Shown in pieces: positions 29,209-34,329 of a DNA stretch of 34,329 nt. This DNA comes from Hyphococcus sp. (GTDB lineage Bacteria > Pseudomonadota > Alphaproteobacteria > Caulobacterales > Parvularculaceae): positions 1 to 34,329 of the forward strand of contig JAJFGD010000235.1 of the NCBI GenBank assembly GCA_021776315.1. The letters run 5' to 3'. How positions within the stretch are numbered: the first letter of the stretch is position 1; every line of letters begins with the position of its first letter. A model generated the notes under the pieces. That model made no database searches. It worked only from the letters and a program-made list of their open reading frames with translations, and was not told the DNA's origin. Made by a program: the position numbers and the translations under genes.

Positions 29209-29372
29209 CGGGACTGTTATACCTTATTCCCATTGCACTGCTCCTGGGTGCGCTCGGGCTTGCTGGTTTCATCTGGGCGATCCGGTCGGGGCAGTTTGAT
29301 GACCCTGACGGAGCAGCGGCACGCATCCTGTTAGATGACGATCTCCAAGATGATGATGAAAGCTCAGTTTAG
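29205..29372 (+). CDS. ccoS: cbb3-type oxidase assembly protein CcoS (copy 2)
   Basis: MTGLLYLIPIALLLGALGLAGFIWAIRSGQFDDPDGAAARILLDDDLQDDDESSV; ATGA overlap with ccoH; not in ORF track. Confidence 0.93.
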   Translation: MTGLLYLIPIALLLGALGLAGFIWAIRSGQFDDPDGAAARILLDDDLQDDDESSV

Positions 29373-30136
29373 ACGGAACCGCGAATATCGCGATAGGCAT
29401 GCCAACTCGCATGACCGAGCAGTGGAAATGCGATAGCAAGACCGACGAAAAATGTTGCCACGCCTGCCGCCGTGATAACTGCAATGAGCCATGCCCATAA
29501 AAGCATTGCACCGAAATTTTGATTGACGGCTTTTAAACCAACACCAATAGCACTGAAAAAATCTGTTCGTTCATTCATCAGCATCGGCACGGAAACAACC
29601 GTAAGCAAATAAATTGCAAAGGCGATAAAGCCACCGACAAGTGTGCCAACGAACGTCATGCCCAGGCCGGGACCAGTCGAGATCGCGAAACTCATAAACT
29701 GATCAATTGGGATGTAATTGCCATTTGAAAATAATGCATAGAGCAACATGGCAAGGCGCATCCATACAAGCGCTGCGAACATCAGAAAAAACCCGATATA
29801 GGCAAGCTGCATAGGTGAACGGGGCCCCGCAAATTTGACTGGAAAGAGCCTCGGTGGTTCCCCAGCCTCAATGCGCCGGCTCATCTCATAAAGGCCAACA
29901 GCCAGCAGCGGCCCGAAAATAGCGAAACACCCAAATACGACGGGAATTAGTGAAGCATAGCCTGTCTTCCATAGCAGATAGATCAGGCCAGCTCCGCCAC
30001 CAATAACGAGGATACCATAACCCAGGCTGAGATGCGGGGCTTTGAGCAAGTCACGAAAACCAGCCCCAAGCCAACGCCAGGGCGCATCCATAGTCAAAGA
30101 GGAACTTGAAGTGTCCGAAGTCGTCATATCTGCCAT
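29369..30136 (-). CDS. DUF2189 domain integral membrane protein (copy 2)
   Basis: PWRWLGAGFRDLLKAPHLSLGYGILV, AFPLLGHASWHAYRDIRGSV; likely start MADMTTSD at 30136. Confidence 0.82.
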   Translation of the reverse strand: MADMTTSDTSSSSLTMDAPWRWLGAGFRDLLKAPHLSLGYGILVIGGGAGLIYLLWKTGYASLIPVVFGCFAIFGPLLAVGLYEMSRRIEAGEPPRLFPVKFAGPRSPMQLAYIGFFLMFAALVWMRLAMLLYALFSNGNYIPIDQFMSFAISTGPGLGMTFVGTLVGGFIAFAIYLLTVVSVPMLMNERTDFFSAIGVGLKAVNQNFGAMLLWAWLIAVITAAGVATFFVGLAIAFPLLGHASWHAYRDIRGSV

Positions 30137-30170
30137 ATAAACACCAAACACCAATTTGTCATTACGGTTT

Positions 30171-30184
30171 TTGACCTGCATCAA
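30171..30184. promoter_or_regulatory. FNR-like box upstream of DUF2189 copy 2
   Basis: TTGAC-CTGC-ATCAA (9/10 to TTGAT-N4-ATCAA). Confidence 0.55.
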
Positions 30185-30249
30185 AAGTCTCGGCACCAGC
30201 CTTATTGTGCAAGGTGATTACGGCTTTGAGCCGGTGGTTTTGCTTTATG

Positions 30250-30294
30250 GTTGCATTATTAGACCAGTTTTAGTAATTGGTTTCATAATGCAAC
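30250..30294. promoter_or_regulatory. Nested dyad upstream of the HxlR regulator (candidate operator)
   Basis: GTTGCATTAT (30250-30259) / ATAATGCAAC (30285-30294) perfect arms, with inner ACCAGTT / AATTGGT. Confidence 0.55.
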
Positions 30295-30309
30295 TAAAAA
30301 TGGGTGCAC

Positions 30310-30783
30310 ATGAAGGCCAAATCCTATGCAGAGATGCAGTGTTCGATTGCCAGAACCCTTGAGCATGTGGGGTCTTGGTGGTCATTGCTTATCATCCGCG
30401 ATGCAATGATGGGGGCGCGTCGCTTTAAAGATTTTGAAAAATCTCTGGGCATTGCCAAGAACACGCTGACGAACCGGCTTACCAAATTGGTTGATATCGG
30501 CATATTTGAAAAGGTGGCGGTTTCAGAAAATTCAGCCTTTGAAGAATATGTACTGACCAAGCAGGGACGGGACCTTGCGCCCGTGATGATCGCTCTCGCA
30601 CAATGGGGTGATAAATGGGTTCCTCATGAACAAGGGCCGTCTACTGAAATCATTGATGCCGATGCAGGTCGAAAATTGTCTCGGATTTGGCCAAGGCGTC
30701 AGGACGGTGAAATAATCCCGTTACGGAAAATTCGTATGAAGCGGGCAAAGGGTGCCCCTAAAAAAGTTTGGGAAGAGGCGTGA
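30310..30783 (+). CDS. HxlR family winged-helix transcriptional regulator
   Basis: CSIARTLEHVGSWWSLLIIRDAMMGARRFKDFEKSLGIAKNTLTNRLTKLVDIGIFEKV. Confidence 0.92.
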   Translation: MKAKSYAEMQCSIARTLEHVGSWWSLLIIRDAMMGARRFKDFEKSLGIAKNTLTNRLTKLVDIGIFEKVAVSENSAFEEYVLTKQGRDLAPVMIALAQWGDKWVPHEQGPSTEIIDADAGRKLSRIWPRRQDGEIIPLRKIRMKRAKGAPKKVWEEA

Positions 30784-30842
30784 TCGGCTGCTGGAATTAA
30801 ACAGTTGGGCCTTAACCCAAATTGAGAGAAAGGATTAGATTC

Positions 30843-31226
30843 ATGATAACTCCGATATATTTGATTTTTAACGCTATCGGAATTGGTGCAATTGGTATCT
30901 TATATCTTTACGACCCTAATATTCTGCTTGCTCGCTATGATTTGGCGACGAGCAGTATTGGAATGGATAACATGCTCCGTTCTGCCTATGGCGGGGTCTA
31001 TTTAGTGTCGGCAATCGTTTTTCTGCTCGGCGTGTTGCAAAGAAAGAGACAGCGCGATTCGGTTGGTTTTACAGCATTGTTCATGACCGGGGCCGCGATT
31101 GGTAGAATTGCGAGTATGAATGCTGTTGGTGCACCGCCGGCAACAATCATGATGCTGCTCTATTTTGAAATCGCCATGGCATTAATTGGGTATTTCATGT
31201 TTTTCCGATTTGCAAAGGCTGAATAA
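30843..31226 (+). CDS. DUF4345-like small membrane protein
   Basis: Four hydrophobic segments; YDPNILLARYDLATSSIGMDNMLRSAYGGVYLVSAIVFL. Confidence 0.65.
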   Translation: MITPIYLIFNAIGIGAIGILYLYDPNILLARYDLATSSIGMDNMLRSAYGGVYLVSAIVFLLGVLQRKRQRDSVGFTALFMTGAAIGRIASMNAVGAPPATIMMLLYFEIAMALIGYFMFFRFAKAE

Positions 31227-31306
31227 GAATTTACACGATTTTGCTTACCAGAGCGGTGCTGCCTGATCCAATCGATACTAGCGTGTTTGAAAAGCAAAAG
31301 CACACC

Positions 31307-31393
31307 TGGTGCCCAGGAGAAGACTCGAACTTCCACGGCCTTGCGGCCACTGCGACCTGAACGCAGCGCGTCTACCAATTCCGCCACCTGGGC
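31307..31393 (-). tRNA. tRNA-Leu (anticodon CAG), CCA encoded
   Basis: Reverse complement GCCCAGGTGGCGGAATTGGTAGACGCGCTGCGTTCAGGTCGCAGTGGCCGCAAGGCCGTGGAAGTTCGAGTCTTCTCCTGGGCACCA; acceptor GCCCAGG/CCTGGGC, anticodon loop TTCAGGT, long variable arm. Confidence 0.96.
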
Positions 31394-31779
31394 AGGAGGG
31401 GGAGGCGCGATGCTTAACGGGGCAACGCCAGAGATGTCAATTGTTGTCGGATATTCAGCGGGTCAGCCGGGCGAAGGGCGCCGCGCAGAAATCGCGCGCA
31501 ATAGGCTGCGGCTTTGCAAAAGCAGCCCTTGGCCATTACTACGCCCCCCATCGGGCCATTAGGCGGAGCATTGCACAACCCTTCCGCTTAGACCCGTGAC
31601 GCTTTTTGGCGCGCCCGTCCCGCCAGAGTTGGTGGCTGAATGGGCAAAATCATGGAAATAGAAAGCAAGCTTGGTGCCAACGCGGCAATTACGCGATTGT
31701 CCCAGCGGTAAAATTCGGATAGGCCAAGCCCATTAATATTTTTGCGCGCTGGGCGGTTGGCGTACGAAAGGATCATGGT

Positions 31780-32754
31780 GTGACGGGCAAATTAGCAGTT
31801 GTTTTTGGCGGGTCAGGTTTTGTCGGACGCAATGTGGTCCGCGAACTCGCAAAACGGGATTGGCGCGTTCGGGTAGCGGTGCGCCGTCCCCATTTGGCGC
31901 AGTTTCTGCGGCCCATGGGTGCGGTTGGCCAGATCCAGTTGAAACAAACCAATGTCCGCTACCAGCCATCAGTGGCAGAGACGGTTGAAGGAGCTGACGC
32001 GGTCATTAACCTGGTCGGTTTGCTGCACCAGACCGGTGCCCAACGCTTTGATACGGTGCAGGCGGGTGGCGCGGCCACGATCGCCAATGCGGCAGCCGAT
32101 GCCGGCATCGACAATATCGTTCATGTTTCGGCCATTGGCGCAGATGCGGATAGCGATAGTCTTTATGCTAGCACCAAAGGGGAAGCTGAGCAGGCGGTGC
32201 GCAAAGCAGTGCCCAGCGCAAAAATCCTTCGGCCATCGATCGTCTTTGGCCAGGAAGATGGCTTCTTCAATAAATTTGCGTCAATGGCGACAACTACCCC
32301 GATCACGCCATTGCCGCTTATCGGTGGCGGAAAAACGAAATTCCAACCGATTTATGTGGATGACGTTGCCGATGCGGTTTGTGAAGCGCTGGTTCGCGCC
32401 GATGCGCCAGGGCGCACATTTGAACTAGGTGGGCCGCGGGTCTACAGCTTCAAGGAATTGATGGCGTTGATGCTGCGTGAGATTGGTGAAAGCCGCGTGC
32501 TCTTGCCGGTGCCATTTCCAATCGCGTCAATGATCGGCTTCGGTGGTGAAATGGCTGGTATTGCGCCGTTTATCGATCCGCCCCTGACCCGTGATCAGGT
32601 GAAGCTTTTAAAGCATGACAATGTTGTTGATACCAGCGGCGCGGTTGGGACTGTCGCTGATTTCGATATTGACCCGTCGACCGTGGAATCCATATTGCCA
32701 AGTTATATGGTCCGTTACCGTCGCTATGGTCAGTTTACTGAGGTTTCGGCCTAA
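31780..32754 (+). CDS. NAD-dependent epimerase/SDR, complex I NDUFA9-like
   Basis: LAVVFGGSGFVGRNVVRELAKRDWRVRVAVRRPH, VHVSAIGADADSDSLYASTKGEAE, ILRPSIVFGQEDGFFNKFA; GTG start. Confidence 0.9.
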   Translation: MTGKLAVVFGGSGFVGRNVVRELAKRDWRVRVAVRRPHLAQFLRPMGAVGQIQLKQTNVRYQPSVAETVEGADAVINLVGLLHQTGAQRFDTVQAGGAATIANAAADAGIDNIVHVSAIGADADSDSLYASTKGEAEQAVRKAVPSAKILRPSIVFGQEDGFFNKFASMATTTPITPLPLIGGGKTKFQPIYVDDVADAVCEALVRADAPGRTFELGGPRVYSFKELMALMLREIGESRVLLPVPFPIASMIGFGGEMAGIAPFIDPPLTRDQVKLLKHDNVVDTSGAVGTVADFDIDPSTVESILPSYMVRYRRYGQFTEVSA

Positions 32755-33785
32755 TCAGTATACCCGTCTGGGTTCTGGCTTTGCCATCGCCAATGGTCGG
32801 CGCACATTTCTTTTAGGCTTTTTTCTGCGCGCCAATTGAAAAGTTTTTGCGCCAAACTGGCGTTCGCATAAATTTCCGCAATGTCACCATCGCGTCGCGG
32901 TACAATCTCGTAAGGAATATCGCGATTGGATGCCCGCTTGAACGCGGCTACAGCCTCTAGCACAGAATATCCGACACCTGTGCCAAGATTGACGTCAATG
33001 GCGCATCCAGTTTCTTGTTGGTGAAGATAGGAGAGGGCGGCCGCATGTCCGCGGGCCAAATCACTCACATGAATGTAGTCACGAATGCCTGTCCCATCCG
33101 ATGTGGGGTAGTCATTACCAAAGACACTTAGTTTCTCGCGGCGACCGACGGCGACTTGAGCGATGAACGGAAAAAGATTGTTGGGTAAGCCATTTGGGTC
33201 TTCGCCGATTTTCCCCGATGGGTGCGCGCCAACGGGATTGAAATACCGCAAATTGACAGCACGCCACTTATCATCAGATCGCGCAATGTCTTTTATCATA
33301 TCCTCGATGAAATATTTCGTTCGACCGTACGGATTTGTCGGCGCTGTCGCGCCAGCCTCATCAACGGGATTTGCATTGTCCTCGCCATACACTGTGGCTG
33401 ATGACGAAAAGACAATGGTGCGCGCATTTGCGGCTTCTAGCGCCTCTATTAGGGTAAGCGCTGACCCAATATTGACGCTGTAATAGCGAGCAGGTTCTGC
33501 AACCGATTCACCAACAGCCTTTAAGCCGGCGAGATGAATACCGCCATCAGGGCGAAAATCTTTGACAGCTTTAACAATGTCCGTTTTATGTGCGGGATCA
33601 GCCATATCGCGCTCTAAAAGAACGACGTCGGCATTTGCTATTTCCTGAATACGGGTGACAGCTTCTGGATGAGAATTCGCAAAATTGTCTATAACCAAAA
33701 GTGATGCCCCTCGCGAAAGTAACTCGACGCAGACATGGCTGCCGATATATCCAGCGCCACCGGTGACAACGATGCGATCCGACAT
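32751..33785 (-). CDS. galE: UDP-glucose 4-epimerase
   Basis: VVTGGAGYIGSHVCVELL, VFSSSATVYGEDNANPVDE, NPYGRTKYFIEDM, LRYFNPVGAHPSGKIGEDPNGLPNNLFPF. Confidence 0.96.
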   Translation of the reverse strand: MSDRIVVTGGAGYIGSHVCVELLSRGASLLVIDNFANSHPEAVTRIQEIANADVVLLERDMADPAHKTDIVKAVKDFRPDGGIHLAGLKAVGESVAEPARYYSVNIGSALTLIEALEAANARTIVFSSSATVYGEDNANPVDEAGATAPTNPYGRTKYFIEDMIKDIARSDDKWRAVNLRYFNPVGAHPSGKIGEDPNGLPNNLFPFIAQVAVGRREKLSVFGNDYPTSDGTGIRDYIHVSDLARGHAAALSYLHQQETGCAIDVNLGTGVGYSVLEAVAAFKRASNRDIPYEIVPRRDGDIAEIYANASLAQKLFNWRAEKSLKEMCADHWRWQSQNPDGYTD

Positions 33786-33798
33786 CTAAGAATTTCCT

Positions 33799-34329
33799 TT
33801 ACAATAGGTCCGTTCGACCGCGTTTTTTTAACTCTTCTACAAGCTCGCGTACTTGTTGTGAATTGTCACGCCGCGCAACCAAAACGGCATCGCCGGTTGC
33901 GACGATTACAAGATCTTCGACGCCCGTTGCCGCGATCACGGGGCCGCTTGTTCGGATAACAGTGTTCTTACAATCGACCGTCGCGATGTTGTCGAGATTA
34001 TCTTGTGTTTCAACTTCACCCCAACTGCCAATATCGGTCCAACCGACATCAACGGGCGCAATGATTGCGGCCTTGTCGGTTTTTTCCATGACCGCGTAAT
34101 CAACAGAATCCGATGGACAGGTTGAAAAAATCTCCTCATCCAGTTTTAGCGCAACGCCTGACATGACGCTGTTGTCGAGCGCATCAGTAGCTGACGTTCG
34201 AATCTGCGGTGCGTGTTTTCCCAGCTCATCAAGCATGGCGCTGGCTCGGAAGAGGAAAATACCAGCATTCCAATAATAATTCCCGTCTTTTAAATATTTC
34301 TCTGCGGTTTCGCGGGCGGGTTTTTCTTT
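33799..34329 (-). CDS. Mannose-1-phosphate guanylyltransferase C-terminal part (5' end outside window)
   Basis: Frame stays open to window edge: KEKPARETAEKYLKDGNYYWNAGIFLFRASAM, then DYAVMEKTDKAAIIAPVDVGWTDIGSWGEV, NTVIRTSGPVIAATGVEDLVIVATGDAVLV. Confidence 0.92.
   Translation of the reverse strand, partial: KEKPARETAEKYLKDGNYYWNAGIFLFRASAMLDELGKHAPQIRTSATDALDNSVMSGVALKLDEEIFSTCPSDSVDYAVMEKTDKAAIIAPVDVGWTDIGSWGEVETQDNLDNIATVDCKNTVIRTSGPVIAATGVEDLVIVATGDAVLVARRDNSQQVRELVEELKKRGRTDLL

Noticed and set aside
31160-31599. ORFs overlapping the tRNA-Leu (e.g. MAELVDALRSGRSGRKAVEVRVFSWAP, MPRRRLELPRPCGHC)
   Set aside because: These are translations of the tRNA-Leu gene and its flank, a well-known spurious ORF pattern
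31307-31779. tRNA-Leu as an integration site for a genomic island
   Set aside because: No integrase, no visible direct repeat of the tRNA 3' end; flanking genes look chromosomal
1-34329. CRISPR arrays, transposases, phage or toxin-antitoxin modules
   Set aside because: No regularly spaced repeats, transposase/integrase ORFs or TA-like pairs were seen on either strand

Overview
The 34.3-kb window looks alphaproteobacterial and is dominated by a microaerobic/NO respiratory island (about 10.1-30.8 kb). Left flank: housekeeping genes (partial SppA peptidase, DUF1285, NUDIX/CoA pyrophosphatase, CCA-adding enzyme, acyl-CoA ligase) and an RND efflux pump (permease + adaptor). Island: pseudoazurin; a small membrane ORF and a short coupled ORF leading into ccoS; a DUF2189 membrane protein; a first cbb3 oxidase operon ccoNOQP (minus strand); a divergent cluster of a CuA subunit II, a heme-copper oxidase-like subunit I, SenC/SCO and a membrane protein that matches the norSY-senC-orf1 (sNOR-type nitric oxide reductase) layout, followed by an FNT/NirC-like nitrite channel; ompW; hemN; an Fnr-type regulator with Fe-S cysteines; and a second cbb3 operon ccoNOQP-ccoG-ccoH-ccoS with another DUF2189 gene. 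Right flank: HxlR regulator, DUF4345 protein, tRNA-Leu(CAG), NDUFA9-like SDR, galE and a partial mannose-1-phosphate guanylyltransferase. The most interesting signals are the sNOR-like cluster between two full cbb3 operons, two near-identical 25-bp palindromes resembling NsrR operators (one before the NOR cluster, one before the pseudoazurin/ccoS region), FNR boxes at some promoters but not at the first cbb3 operon, a CcoS/DUF2189 convergent pair that occurs twice, and several small unannotated ORFs. All calls come from reading motifs and ORFs by eye; no database search was run.
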